Shown here: in pieces, positions 53,877-63,211 of the stretch
Position numbering within the stretch: position 1 is the stretch's first letter
Layout: every line of letters begins with the position of its first letter
DNA from: Desulfoarculaceae bacterium
GTDB lineage: Bacteria > Desulfobacterota > Desulfobulbia > Desulfobulbales > Desulfocapsaceae
Direction: 5' to 3'
DNA: 64,000 nucleotides
NCBI GenBank assembly: GCA_019429465.1
Contig: JAHYIV010000014.1
Coordinates: 1 to 64,000, forward strand
Position numbers and translations under genes: made by a program
Notes under the pieces: generated by a model
Told to the model about the DNA's origin: nothing
What the model saw: the letters and a program-made list of their open reading frames with translations, nothing else
The model's database searches: none

Positions 53877-54785
53877 ATGACCCTGCGTCCTCTTGCCCTT
53901 GATGACCGCCTCCTGGTTACCGAATATCTCCACCGTTTTCCCCCTGAGATCTCGGAGCTGACCTTCACCAATCTCTATGTCTGGCGACGAACCCGGCCGA
54001 TCTGGATAGATACCTTCAGAAACTCGCTCATCTTTTTTGCCGAGGCCAAAACAGGGCTGGTGGTCCTGGGAAACCCCGTTGGGCCGGTATCCCTGGCCGA
54101 GGTCTTCGGTGAATATGAGAGCCTGATCACGGGAGCGGACCGTTTTCCCAAGACCATGATCGCAGATCTCACCCTGCTGCCCGGAACCACGGTGATCGAG
54201 GATCGGGACAATGCTGACTATGTCTATCGCCTGGAAGATCTGGTCACCCTCGCCGGCAGGAATTTCATCAAAAAACGCAATCATATCAATCAGTGTCTGG
54301 CCGCCTACCCCTGTCAATATGAAATCATTACCCCGGAATCAGTTGCTGAATGTCTGGCCATGCAGGCGCGCTGGTGCACCGCCCGGGATTGCCAGGACGA
54401 GGCAGGGTTGTGCGGGGAATATCTGGCCATAGATGAGACCCTGCGCCACTACGGCAAATTCGGTCTGATCGGCGGCGCTATCCGCATTGAGGGGACTATC
54501 GAGGCCTTTACTATCGGTGAAGCGCTCAATCCCACAACCGCTGTCTGCCATTTTGAGAAAGCCATGCCCCAGTTTCAAGGGTTGGGTCAGCTGATCAATC
54601 AATGGTTTGCCCAAAACAGCCTCAGCGTTTTTACCTATGTTAACCGGGAGCAGGATCTCGGTATTCCAGGTCTGCGCCGGGCAAAAGAGAGCTACGTTCC
54701 CGACCATCTGGTCGAAAAGGTGCGGATCATCCTGCCTGGTACGAGCAGCGAAAGGCCAGAAAAACAGCAGCGAGGTGCGGAATGA
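53877..54785 (+). CDS. DUF2156 (phosphatidylglycerol lysyltransferase C-terminal-like) protein
   Basis: This is a 302-residue protein of the DUF2156 family, which has a double GNAT-like fold. Recognisable blocks are LRPLALDDRLLVTEYLHRFP, TFTNLYVWR, FIKKRNHINQCLAAYP (the KxxR-N core) and FTYVNREQDLGIPGLRRAK. Related domains in MprF transfer aminoacyl groups to lipids; stand-alone members are mostly uncharacterised. AGGA eight bases before ATG 53877 and the conserved start support the shortened frame. A family II element lies downstream. Confidence 0.8.
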   Translation: MTLRPLALDDRLLVTEYLHRFPPEISELTFTNLYVWRRTRPIWIDTFRNSLIFFAEAKTGLVVLGNPVGPVSLAEVFGEYESLITGADRFPKTMIADLTLLPGTTVIEDRDNADYVYRLEDLVTLAGRNFIKKRNHINQCLAAYPCQYEIITPESVAECLAMQARWCTARDCQDEAGLCGEYLAIDETLRHYGKFGLIGGAIRIEGTIEAFTIGEALNPTTAVCHFEKAMPQFQGLGQLINQWFAQNSLSVFTYVNREQDLGIPGLRRAKESYVPDHLVEKVRIILPGTSSERPEKQQRGAE

Positions 54786-54816
54786 ATTGTTTGCTGAAAG
54801 GTCTTTCTCGGATAGA

Positions 54817-54973
54817 TTAGGAGCCGTTATGAAATAACATGGCCATTTATATCTATTTCCTTACGCAGGCCAGGGACGTCCCAGTGTCGCGAGCGCCATG
54901 GACGGCGTAGGAGCGACCGGCTCATTATGCCGCTCCGAGCACAAGATAGCCATGTTATTTTATTACAGCGGCT
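54817..54973 (+). repeat. Family II dispersed element (MITE-like), copy B
   Basis: This is a full-length copy of about 157 bp, nearly identical to copy A at 16804. It has the same ends (TTAGGAGCCGTTATGAAATA and TTACAGCGGC), the same imperfect terminal inverted repeats and the intact ATATCTATTTCC junction that is interrupted in copy C. It is non-coding, between DUF2156 and rsgA. Confidence 0.87.
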
Positions 54974-55047
54974 TGTTGGCAATGATGAAGGCAAAAGTGT
55001 AAATATGACCTTTTCTTGTCCACTCCGACGGTACCTATTGTGAGAGA

Positions 55048-56127
55048 ATGCATGCCAATACAGGCCCAAAAATGGAAATCAGCCCCATGGAATTAAGCAA
55101 ACTTGGATTGGATCCCTGGTTTCAGAATCAGGCGGATGAACTCTGTCTGCCTGACCAGCGAATTGCCCGGATAACGGCGGTCGATCGCGGCTGGTATATG
55201 GTCAGGAATGAGGAGGGTGAGGTGCCGGCCAGGGCCACGGGCAGGTTTCTGAACGCCACCGGATCGACCATGGATATGCCCTGCGTCGGCGACTGGGGCT
55301 GCGTCCATTACGACTCTGAAGAGTCCGCCAGCATCCATGCGGTTCTGCCCAGAAAATCGTTTCTGCACCGGAAATCTGCCGGCAAGAACATCGAGCTGCA
55401 GATGATCGCGGCCAATATTGATGTCGCCTTCATTGTACAATCGTGCCACTATGATTTTAATGTGGCCCGGCTGGAGCGCTATCTGGTGATGGCCCGTGAA
55501 GGTCATGTCGAACCGCTGCTGGTGCTGACCAAAACCGATCTGGTCACGGAGGATGAACTGGAACAGTTGACCCTGCAGATTCGCCGGGGCGGGATCAGCA
55601 CCAAAATTATAGCCCTCAGCAATGTGACCGGAGCCGGTCTCGACCAAATCAGAGAGCTTATGATGCCAGGGAAAACATACTGCCTACTGGGCTCCTCAGG
55701 GGTCGGCAAGTCAACGCTCATTAATAAGCTCACCGGTGAGGATACCTTGAAGACCGGCACAGTCAGTGATTCCGGAGAAGGGCGGCACACGACGGTGCGG
55801 CGTCAACTCATTGTCCTTGAACAGGGCGCCATGTTTATCGATACGCCAGGAATGCGGGAGATCGGCTCTTTTGGCGTCAGCGGAGGAATAGATGAATACT
55901 TCGATGATATCCAGGGATTATCCCTCAGCTGCCGCTTCACCAACTGCAGCCACATCAACGAACCTGGGTGCGCGGTTCTGCAGGCCATTGAGAACGGCAG
56001 TCTGCAGCCGGGACACTATGGGAATTATGTGAAACTCAGGCAGGAATCAGAGCTGAATGAGACCTTCTCTGCTGAGAGGCGGAAAAAAGAAAAAAGTTCC
56101 GGGAAAGAAAAATCTAAGAAAAACTGA
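55048..56127 (+). CDS. rsgA: Small ribosomal subunit biogenesis GTPase RsgA
   Basis: This is a 359-residue circularly permuted GTPase. An N-terminal OB-fold is followed by the G4 motif LTKTDLV, then the P-loop GSSGVGKSTLINKL, G2/G3 region GRHTTVRRQL and DTPGMREI. The C-terminal zinc site is CRFTNCSHINEPGC. It acts in late 30S maturation. The C-terminus is lysine-rich. Start 55048 is taken; ATG 55072 is also possible. It appears monocistronic. Confidence 0.95.
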   Translation: MHANTGPKMEISPMELSKLGLDPWFQNQADELCLPDQRIARITAVDRGWYMVRNEEGEVPARATGRFLNATGSTMDMPCVGDWGCVHYDSEESASIHAVLPRKSFLHRKSAGKNIELQMIAANIDVAFIVQSCHYDFNVARLERYLVMAREGHVEPLLVLTKTDLVTEDELEQLTLQIRRGGISTKIIALSNVTGAGLDQIRELMMPGKTYCLLGSSGVGKSTLINKLTGEDTLKTGTVSDSGEGRHTTVRRQLIVLEQGAMFIDTPGMREIGSFGVSGGIDEYFDDIQGLSLSCRFTNCSHINEPGCAVLQAIENGSLQPGHYGNYVKLRQESELNETFSAERRKKEKSSGKEKSKKN

Positions 56128-56199
56128 TTGATCCGTATTCTCAGTTGCTTCCCTCTCCCTGAGGGAGAATCTTCAAACCTTCAGTAAACGGAGTTGATC

Positions 56200-56568
56200 A
56201 TGTTGTTGTGTGCAAAAGAAAATTGTCGGGCAGAGATTGAAGAGGGTGAAGGAAGAGATTTCTATGGTCAATTGTTGTGCGATGACTGCTACATGAACGC
56301 TCTGTCTCCGGTGCGTACCTGTGATCCCTGGGCGGTACGCAGCGCCAGCCTGGCTAAAGAGCATGGAGATACGACCGAGCATGGCGGCAGTCTCCAGCAG
56401 AAGATCCTTGACATGATCGGGAAATCAGGAGGCTTGTGTATTGGAGAACTTGCGGCCAAGCTGGCCGTCCGTCCGGGAGATATCGAACGGGAAATCGCCG
56501 CCCTCCGTCATATGGAAAAAATACGGTCGGCCATGAAGGATGGTAAAAAGATCATCGTTCTGTGGTGA
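56200..56568 (+). CDS. Small zinc-binding protein with C-terminal winged-helix-like domain
   Basis: This is a 122-residue protein. The N-terminal part has CAKENC and CDDCY, a possible zinc knuckle. The C-terminal half (about 65-122) looks like a small winged helix: SLQQKILDMIGKSGGLCIGE, LAVRPGDIEREIAALRHMEK, then KDGKKIIVLW as the wing. This suggests a redox- or metal-responsive regulator, but no family is firmly recognised. An ATG two codons upstream (56194) is possible. It ends 13 bases before the SNF symporter, so it may control that gene. Confidence 0.6.
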   Translation: MLLCAKENCRAEIEEGEGRDFYGQLLCDDCYMNALSPVRTCDPWAVRSASLAKEHGDTTEHGGSLQQKILDMIGKSGGLCIGELAAKLAVRPGDIEREIAALRHMEKIRSAMKDGKKIIVLW

Positions 56569-56581
56569 AGAAGGGAACGTG

Positions 56582-57928
56582 ATGAAAAATTCCCATTTTA
56601 GCAGGGCGGGTTTTATCCTGGCGGCCTCCGGCAGTGCCGTGGGCTTGGGCAACATCTGGAAGTTTCCCTATATGGCTGGTGAATATGGCGGCGGTGCCTT
56701 TGTCCTTGTCTATCTTCTTACCATTGTCTGTGTCGGTTTTTCTCTGCTTGTGGCAGAGATTCTGATCGGATATTCAGGCGAAAAGGATGCGGTCTCCAGC
56801 TTTGAAGAGTTGGCGCCTAAAAAGGAAATCGGCTGGAAATATGCAGGATTTATGGGGGCGACCGGGCTTTTGATCATGACCTTCTATTCAGTTGTCATCG
56901 GCTGGATACTCTATTATGTGATCCTGTCCGTCATCTTTCTTCCGACAACAATGGAGGCCGCGCAACAGGGCTTTGGCGATCTGGTAGGCAATCAGGCCTG
57001 GACCCAGATCGTGTTTCACCTGATTGCCACAGTCCTGATCATGTCCATACTTCTCAAAGGCATTAAGGGTGGTATTGAAAAAACCAATGAAATCTTAATG
57101 CCGATACTGATGCTGATTATCCTGGGTTTACTGCTCTACGCCATGACCCTGGATGGATTCAAGGAGTCGCTTCGTTTCTTCTTTGTCTTTGAATTTTCAA
57201 AACTCAGTTCTGAAGCGATTACTCAAGCAGTAGGGCATTCCTTCTTTACCCTGTCAATCGGTATGGCCGCGATTTTAACCTATGCAGCGTCACTGCCCAG
57301 GCGTACCAATATCGTCAAAGCGGCCTTCTGGGTCGTGTTCCTTGATACTTCCATTGCCCTTATGGCTGGACTGATGATGTACGCATTTATCTTTGAATTC
57401 AATCAAGATCCGGCGACAGGTCCGGGGCTGGTCTTTATAAGTCTGCCGGTGGTCTTTTCTCAGATAGGCACACTGGGAACCATCTTTGCCGTATTGTTCT
57501 TTCTGGCTCTGGCCTTTGCCGGGCTTACCTCGGCGATATCAATAGTTGAGCCAACGATTGAATATACCATGAACAGACTTGAGTGGAGTAGATTGAAGTC
57601 AACCCTGATTGCCAGCGCCATCTTTTTCATCGTTGGTGTTTTTACCCTTCTCTCCTATACCGCTGAGTACGGGGCAATCTTTACTTTTGGCGGCCTGCCG
57701 TTGTTTGACCTCCTTGATAAACTGACAACCAATGTCTTATTGCCACTCGGTGGCTTGACTGTTGCGATATTTGTCGGCTTTGTGGTCCGCAAAGAAAGAG
57801 TCTATGCCTCGATGAGTGAGTTCGTCAGCAAAGGATTTTTTGAAGCCTGGTATTTTAATATACGATTCATCGCCATCCCGGCCCTTGTCTTTACCCTGTT
57901 GAATCTTGTCGGAATTATAAAGATTTAA
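56582..57928 (+). CDS. Neurotransmitter:sodium symporter (SNF) family transporter
   Basis: This is a 448-residue protein with about 11-12 membrane helices. The N-terminus has the SNF signature GSAVGLGNIWKFPY, with the unwound first helix that binds Na+ and substrate. Bacterial members such as LeuT and MhsT carry amino acids, so an amino-acid substrate is likely, though not specified here. ATG 56582 follows AAGGGA. A near-identical paralogue starts at 63701, 7 kb downstream. The preceding small regulator-like gene overlaps its upstream region. Confidence 0.93.
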   Translation: MKNSHFSRAGFILAASGSAVGLGNIWKFPYMAGEYGGGAFVLVYLLTIVCVGFSLLVAEILIGYSGEKDAVSSFEELAPKKEIGWKYAGFMGATGLLIMTFYSVVIGWILYYVILSVIFLPTTMEAAQQGFGDLVGNQAWTQIVFHLIATVLIMSILLKGIKGGIEKTNEILMPILMLIILGLLLYAMTLDGFKESLRFFFVFEFSKLSSEAITQAVGHSFFTLSIGMAAILTYAASLPRRTNIVKAAFWVVFLDTSIALMAGLMMYAFIFEFNQDPATGPGLVFISLPVVFSQIGTLGTIFAVLFFLALAFAGLTSAISIVEPTIEYTMNRLEWSRLKSTLIASAIFFIVGVFTLLSYTAEYGAIFTFGGLPLFDLLDKLTTNVLLPLGGLTVAIFVGFVVRKERVYASMSEFVSKGFFEAWYFNIRFIAIPALVFTLLNLVGIIKI

Positions 57929-57940
57929 GGCAAGGGACAT

Positions 57941-58080
57941 CGTCTTTGCGAGCGGCAGCGAAGCAATCCAGAGAACCCGGGCCGTGTGTGCGAACGGGGG
58001 TGAAGTAACGCAGGAGGTCTTAGCGACCGTGGCTCCACACCTCTCTGGACTGCCACGTTGCTGAGCGCCTCGCAGTGACG
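57941..58080. repeat. Dispersed repeat with imperfect terminal inverted repeats
   Basis: A non-coding segment of about 140 bp begins CGTCTTTGCGAGCGGCAGCG and AAGCAATCCAGAG, and ends with the inverted counterpart CTGGACTGCC...GCGCCTCGCAGTGACG. It resembles the widespread bacterial repeat of the CGTCATTGCGAG...GCAATC type. It lies just downstream of the SNF symporter stop. Confidence 0.7.
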
Positions 58081-58360
58081 GGTGGCCCACTGTGTTGGGA
58101 AAGATGTCGTCTCTGTTTTTCTCGGCAGAGCCGGCAAGATACTGCTCAAGAGGATATTTAATCCTGAACAAGTGACACTTCTTCTTTCCATTGGTGTCCT
58201 GATATAATTAATCAGAATATCTTACTTTTGAATGAGGGATGGCGTAAGATATCAAGTAGGTAAAGTCAGGAGAATTCCGGAAATGCCATTTCACGTATGG
58301 TGGAGGACTGAAAATATCTTCAGGCCATTACTTTACAACACCTTGTACAAGGAGGCGTCC

Positions 58361-58702
58361 ATGTCTGATAAAAATATTCCGACGTTTTACAAGAAAGTCA
58401 GTTAACAGTTTCCGGAGGTTATGAGTGCCGCTGCAGCTCTCGGCACAACTCTGCGCACGGCGGCCGGCCCCCTCGATGAGAAGACCACTCATCTGATCCA
58501 GTTAGCGGCCGCAGCCGCGATGCAGTCGGAGGGATCGGTATGTTCCCATACCCGCAGGGCATTGGAGGTGGGAGCAAGTCCCGAAGAGATCTCTCACACC
58601 CTGCTGCTTCTGATTACAACGATAGGCTTTCCCCAGGCCATGGCAGCCCTGTCCTGGTCTCAGGAAGTAGTGGAAAAAAAATCGAAAAAAAGTAGAAAAT
58701 GA
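58361..58702 (+). pseudogene. Carboxymuconolactone decarboxylase-family gene interrupted by TAA
   Basis: A perfect ribosome site (AAGGAGG) precedes ATG 58361, which reads MSDKNIPTFYKKVS, then TAA at 58403-58405, then QFPEVMSAAAALGTTLRTAA and on to a stop at 58702. The whole 113-codon frame fits a small CMD-like (AhpD-fold) protein: HLIQLAAAAAMQSEG, CSHTRRALEVGASPEEI, LLLITTIGFPQAMAALSW. The family's usual catalytic CxxC is absent, as in many small members. Internal initiation at ATG 58421 could still give a 93-residue protein, and CCGGAGG sits just before it. Rubredoxin follows. Confidence 0.75.
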
Positions 58703-58733
58703 GCGATTTTGCAAATTTAAAAGGAGGCGTGTC

Positions 58734-58892
58734 ATGCAAAAGTGGGAATGCCCTTGCGGCTATATTTACGATCCTGAAGAGGGTGATTATGAGCATGGAG
58801 TGGATGCTGGTACCCCGTGGGAAGACGTTCCGGAAGACTGGGTTTGTCCTAAATGTGGCGCAGCCAAAGAAGAATTTTTTGAAGCTGACTGA
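58734..58892 (+). CDS. Rubredoxin
   Basis: This 52-residue protein is of exactly rubredoxin size. The two iron-ligand pairs are present: C6PCG9 ([13 protein letters not shown]) and C38PKC41 ([13 protein letters not shown]). The first pair is CxC (CPC) rather than the usual CxxC, a shortened loop. It is an Fe(SCys)4 electron carrier, typical of anaerobes, serving oxidative-stress reductases or oxidoreductases. AAGGAGG precedes ATG 58734. It lies 31 bases after the CMD-like gene and shares its probable transcript, ending at the hairpin at 58908. Confidence 0.92.
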   Translation: MQKWECPCGYIYDPEEGDYEHGVDAGTPWEDVPEDWVCPKCGAAKEEFFEAD

Positions 58893-58907
58893 ATCGGATC
58901 AACACCT

Positions 58908-58963
58908 GCAGCAGATCGGAGTCCATTGACCCCGATCTGCTGCAAGCTGTTCTTGATTTTTTT
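58908..58963 (+). terminator. Rho-independent terminator after rubredoxin
   Basis: The 12-bp perfect stem GCAGCAGATCGG/CCGATCTGCTGC (58908-58943) with a 12-base loop is followed by a T-run at 58957-58963. The T-run starts about 13 bases after the stem, so efficiency is uncertain. Confidence 0.6.
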
Positions 58964-59022
58964 CTGCTGTCATGGCCTTGTAGTCGATATTGAATGAATT
59001 GCCCGGCGCCATTTGGGGGGCG

Positions 59023-62000
59023 TCATTGTGCTTGATCCAGCTCAGAACGCCTCCTCCCTAAGGAAAAGGTCTGTGACAGGGAGTAGAGCACGGGTACGAC
59101 TATCAGGGTCAGCAGGGTTGCCACGGCCAGACCATAAATGACCGCCACTGCCATCGGCCCCCACCACTGGGCTGATTCGCCGCCGATTTCCCAGGCGAAT
59201 CGGCGGAAGTCGAAACTGACTCCCACGGCCATGGGCAGCAGGCCGAGGATGGTGGTCACGGCCGTGAGCATGACCGGACGAAAGCGCACCAGACCGGCGC
59301 GGACCAGGGCCTCGCGCAATTCCATCCCCCTTGATCGCAGCTGGTTGATGTAGGCGATGAGGACGATGGCGTTGTTGACCACCACCCCGGCCAGAGAGAT
59401 GACCCCGATACCGGTCATGATGATGCCGAAGGGGGTCGCGGTCACCATCAGGCCGAGGAAGACCCCGGTCAGGGAGAGGATGACGGCGCTCATGACGATC
59501 AACATCTGGCGCACCGAGTTGAACTGGGTGAGCAGCACCATGGTGATGAGGAAGACCGCGGCTACAAAGGCCTTGCCGAGAAAGGCGGTGGCGTCTTGCT
59601 GCTCTTCCTGCTCGCCGGAGAAATTGATCGTATAGCCGGCGGGCAGATCGAGGGTGGCCAGGCGGCTCTGCACCTCCTTCAATACTTCATTACTGTTGCG
59701 GCCGAAGGTGTTGGCGGAGAGGGTCTCCACCCGGTTCTGATCGAGGTGACGGATGGCGCCGAAGCCTGCGCCCAGTTCGATGCGGGCCACCGTGGAGAGG
59801 GGCACCGGGGCGCCGGTCATGGTGGGAATGAGCAGACCGCCGATATCGGACAGGTTCTGACGGCGGGGTTCGGGCAGGCGGGCCACGATGTCATACTCAT
59901 CCTTGCCTTCGCGATAGACCCCGAGTTTGCTGCCGCTGATGGCGGCCTTGACGGTGGTGGAGATCGCCGCGGTGGAGAGTCCCAGCAGCGTTGCTTTGTT
60001 GCGGTCCACCAGCACCCGGATCTCGGGCTTGGCCTTGGAGAAATCATCCTTGAGATCGACCAGGCCGGGAATATCCCTGATCAAGTCCCTGGCCTGCCCC
60101 ACCAGCCCTCCCAGGGTGTTGATCTCTTCACCGCTGATCTCGATATTGACCGGCGGCCCTGTGGGTGGGCCCATCTTCTGTTTCTCAACCTTGATCTCCG
60201 CCCCGGCCATGGAGGCAAGCGCCTCGCGGATGCGGCCCAGGACTTCATTCGATCTTTCGTGGCGTTCCTGCCGGTCGACAAAGTCCAGGGAGATTTTGCT
60301 CTGATGAGACTGCCCCCCGGATTCACCTCCTCCCATCTCGCCGCTGGCGGCGACACCCACCTCACCGATGACGAATTTCAGGTCCGCTTCCTGGCGGGCG
60401 ACCTTCTCGACCGCCAGGGCCAGTTGATTTGAGGTCTCCAGGCTGGCCCCCTCCGGCGCCTTGATTTCAACGAAGGCCCGGTTCGGCTCTGAATCGGGGA
60501 AGAGCTCGACTCCGTGGCCGAGCAGGTTGTAGCTGATAATGATCAGGACCATCAGCGTAATCGCACCGCCGACCACCAGGCCGCGATGATCAAGGGACCT
60601 CTCCAGCAGCCAGCGGTAGGTGCGGAGGATTCGGGTATTTTCGCCACCATCGGCCTTGAGCTGACGTCCGATGCGCATGAAAGAGGCGCAGAGCACCGGG
60701 TTGATGACCAGGGCGACAAAGAGCGATGAGCTCAGGACGATGATCAGGGTCAGCGGCAGGAACTTCATGAACTCACCCATTATCCCCGGCCAGAACATCA
60801 TCGGGCCGAAGGCGCAGAGGGTGGTCACAGTCGAGGTGATGACCGGCCAGCCGACCTCCTGCACCGCTGACCGGGAGGCGCTGACCCGGTCCTTGCCTTC
60901 CTGCATGTGCCGGTAGATGTTCTCAACAATGACGATGGCGTTGTCCACCAGCATCCCGAGCGCCAGGATCAGGCTGAACAGAACCACCATGTTCAGGGTG
61001 ATCCCCAGGGCCTGCAGGACACCAAAGGAGAGCAGCATGGAAAAAGGAATGGCCGCGGCGACGAAGATGGCGTTGTTCAGCCCGAGGAAGAAAAAGAGCA
61101 CCACCACCACCAGGATCAGACCGGTGAGGATGTTGTTCTCCAGATCCGAAACCACGCGCCGGATATCCTTGGACTGGTTCAGGGTGACTGAGATTTCGAC
61201 CCCCGCCGGAATCTGGTCCCGGGCGATCGCCAGCAGGGCGAAGACGTGGTCGGCAACGGCGATGATATTCTCGCCGGTCCGCTTCTTGACCGCCAGGGTC
61301 ACGCTGCTGCGACCGTTGAGCCGTGCGTGGCTGGTACGGTCTTCAAAGGTGTCGCGGATCGTGGCCACATCGGTGAGGTAAATCGGCCGGCCGTCGCGGG
61401 TCGCCACGATCAAGGTGTCTATCTCGGCCGGGTCGGTGAACTCACCGGGGATGCGCAGCAGGTATTTTCCCTGGCCCAGATCAAGGCTGCCGCCGGGGAT
61501 GTTGACGTTCTCGCTCTGGATGGTTTGGAGAATTTCGGTAAAGGAGAGTCTGTAGGCGGCCATCCGATCCGGGTTGAATTCCACCCGGATCTCCCGCTCC
61601 CGGCCGCCGATAAGATCGGCCGCCAGCACGCCGGGAATCGCCTCTATCCGGTCCTCCAGCTCCTCGGCCACCCCCTTGAGCACGGACTCCTCGACCTCGC
61701 CGGCCACGGCCAGCATCAGAATCGGGAACTCGGAGAGGTTGATCTCGAGGATCGACGGATCATTCTCCAGGTCGTCAGGGAGATCCCCCTTGGCCTGGTC
61801 CACCTTGTCGCGAACCCATTGCAGGGCATTGTTGATGTCCACCTTGGGGATAAACTCGATGGTGATCATGGAGGAGCCCTCGGCGCTCACCGAACGGATT
61901 TCCTCCACATCCTTGAGGCCCTTGAGTTTGCGCTCAATGGGCAGGGTGATGAGGGTCTCGATGTCCGTGGGCGCCACCCCCTCATAGGTGGTGTTCACCA

Positions 62001-62136
62001 GGACGTAGGGGATGGTGATGTCCGGGGCCGACTCCCGGGGCAGTGTCATATAGCTGTAGACCCCGACCACGATGAACATCAGCATCAAGACGAAAATGGT
62101 GCTGCGGTGGCCGATGGCGACATTGGTGATCCGCAT
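59023..62136 (-). CDS. RND-family (HAE1/AcrB-type) efflux transporter permease
   Basis: This is a 1037-residue inner-membrane pump with 12 helices and two large periplasmic loops. Recognisable segments are the N-terminus MRITNVAIGHRSTIFVLMLM, PRESAPDITIPYVLV, GMLVDNAIVIVENI in the fourth helix with charged residues of the proton relay, and the mirrored GVVVNNAIVLIAYI in the second half. AGGAAG before ATG 62136 sets the start, two bases after the adaptor stop. It forms a tripartite efflux system with the adaptor; no outer-membrane factor gene is in the window. Confidence 0.94.
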   Translation of the reverse strand: MRITNVAIGHRSTIFVLMLMFIVVGVYSYMTLPRESAPDITIPYVLVNTTYEGVAPTDIETLITLPIERKLKGLKDVEEIRSVSAEGSSMITIEFIPKVDINNALQWVRDKVDQAKGDLPDDLENDPSILEINLSEFPILMLAVAGEVEESVLKGVAEELEDRIEAIPGVLAADLIGGREREIRVEFNPDRMAAYRLSFTEILQTIQSENVNIPGGSLDLGQGKYLLRIPGEFTDPAEIDTLIVATRDGRPIYLTDVATIRDTFEDRTSHARLNGRSSVTLAVKKRTGENIIAVADHVFALLAIARDQIPAGVEISVTLNQSKDIRRVVSDLENNILTGLILVVVVLFFFLGLNNAIFVAAAIPFSMLLSFGVLQALGITLNMVVLFSLILALGMLVDNAIVIVENIYRHMQEGKDRVSASRSAVQEVGWPVITSTVTTLCAFGPMMFWPGIMGEFMKFLPLTLIIVLSSSLFVALVINPVLCASFMRIGRQLKADGGENTRILRTYRWLLERSLDHRGLVVGGAITLMVLIIISYNLLGHGVELFPDSEPNRAFVEIKAPEGASLETSNQLALAVEKVARQEADLKFVIGEVGVAASGEMGGGESGGQSHQSKISLDFVDRQERHERSNEVLGRIREALASMAGAEIKVEKQKMGPPTGPPVNIEISGEEINTLGGLVGQARDLIRDIPGLVDLKDDFSKAKPEIRVLVDRNKATLLGLSTAAISTTVKAAISGSKLGVYREGKDEYDIVARLPEPRRQNLSDIGGLLIPTMTGAPVPLSTVARIELGAGFGAIRHLDQNRVETLSANTFGRNSNEVLKEVQSRLATLDLPAGYTINFSGEQEEQQDATAFLGKAFVAAVFLITMVLLTQFNSVRQMLIVMSAVILSLTGVFLGLMVTATPFGIIMTGIGVISLAGVVVNNAIVLIAYINQLRSRGMELREALVRAGLVRFRPVMLTAVTTILGLLPMAVGVSFDFRRFAWEIGGESAQWWGPMAVAVIYGLAVATLLTLIVVPVLYSLSQTFSLGRRRSELDQAQ

Positions 62137-62137
62137 G

Positions 62138-63211
62138 TCAGTTTCCTTCCTCAACCACTGAGGCACCACTATTGACCAGATGCTGGCCCTTGACGATGAG
62201 GTGCTCTCCCGGCGCGAGCCCCTCTTCAATCACGGCCAGGCTGCCGATAATGGGGCCGACCTTGACCTGCCGCAGCAGTGCCTTGCCGCCCTCTTCGACA
62301 TAGACCACCTTGACCCCGTCGCGATCGACCAGGGCATAGAGGGGGACGGCGACCACCTGGGTGAGTTCCCGGCGGCTGAAGGCGACCTGGACGATCATGC
62401 CGGGGCGCAGGGTCTCGGCGCTGTTGTCCATGGCGATCTTGGCCAGGTAGGTGCGGGTGGCGGGATCGGCCCCGTAGGCGAGGTGGATGATCTCGCCGGC
62501 CAGTCCCGGGCCGCCCTCTCCCCGTACCGGAGCCGCGAAAATCAGGGCCTTTCCGCCCACGGCCAGGTCGAGGATCTCCTTCTCGGGCACGTCCACCAGG
62601 GCCCGCAGCCGGTCGACCTGCATCACCACCACCGCCGCGTCCCCTTCGGAAACGTACTCGCCCCGATCGACCAGCAGCCGGTCGAGAACGCCGTCCACCG
62701 GGCTGCGCAGGGTGCTTTTGTCGAGGGCCACCTTGGAGAGGTGGAGCCGGGCCTGGGCCTGCTCGAAGGTCTTGCGGGCATCTTCATATTCCTGCTGACT
62801 GACCAGCCCGCGCTCGACCAGCACCCGGCGGCGCTCCAGGTGTTTTTGCTGCAGCTCGAACTCAATCTGGTCGCGGGTAAGCTCGGCCTCGCGTCTTTCA
62901 GGGTCGATGCGCAGGATGGCGTCCCCCTTTTTCAGCCGATCTCCCTCTTTGGGTCCGATCCAGCGGACCGGACCGGCCATTTCAGCGGCCAGGGTCAGGT
63001 CTTCCCAGGCCTCCAGGGTGCCGGGGAGGGTGAAGGTCTCCTGTATGTCCTGCCGGATGACCGTGCTCAGGGCGACGTTGGTCACCTTTTCCCGGGGTGA
63101 AGAGAGGGGCTGGTCCTCAGTCTTCTCGCCGTTGCCGCAGCCAACCAGCGTCAAGGCAGCCATAAGCGCCAGACAGGTTATCTGAATAAGGCGAACATGA
63201 ACGGATGTCAT
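62138..63211 (-). CDS. RND efflux periplasmic adaptor (membrane fusion protein), lipoprotein
   Basis: This is a 357-residue protein with a lipoprotein signal ending LTLVGCGNG (Cys25), a barrel-sandwich lipoyl-like half (TFTLPGTLEAWEDLTLAAEM), a helical hairpin (about 110-150) and the second lipoyl half (LRSPVDGVLDRLLVDRGEYV), then beta-barrel and membrane-proximal domains. It links the RND pump to an outer-membrane channel. It is the first gene of the pair. Confidence 0.93.
   Translation of the reverse strand: MTSVHVRLIQITCLALMAALTLVGCGNGEKTEDQPLSSPREKVTNVALSTVIRQDIQETFTLPGTLEAWEDLTLAAEMAGPVRWIGPKEGDRLKKGDAILRIDPERREAELTRDQIEFELQQKHLERRRVLVERGLVSQQEYEDARKTFEQAQARLHLSKVALDKSTLRSPVDGVLDRLLVDRGEYVSEGDAAVVVMQVDRLRALVDVPEKEILDLAVGGKALIFAAPVRGEGGPGLAGEIIHLAYGADPATRTYLAKIAMDNSAETLRPGMIVQVAFSRRELTQVVAVPLYALVDRDGVKVVYVEEGGKALLRQVKVGPIIGSLAVIEEGLAPGEHLIVKGQHLVNSGASVVEEGN

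Noticed and set aside
58403-58405. Reassigned or read-through TAA codon, considered because several genes have in-frame TAA
   Set aside because: TAA is used as the genuine stop of intact genes here (for example cbiB and rsgA-region neighbours), and the other in-frame TAA codons occur in a gene with further lesions. Decay or sequence error is simpler.
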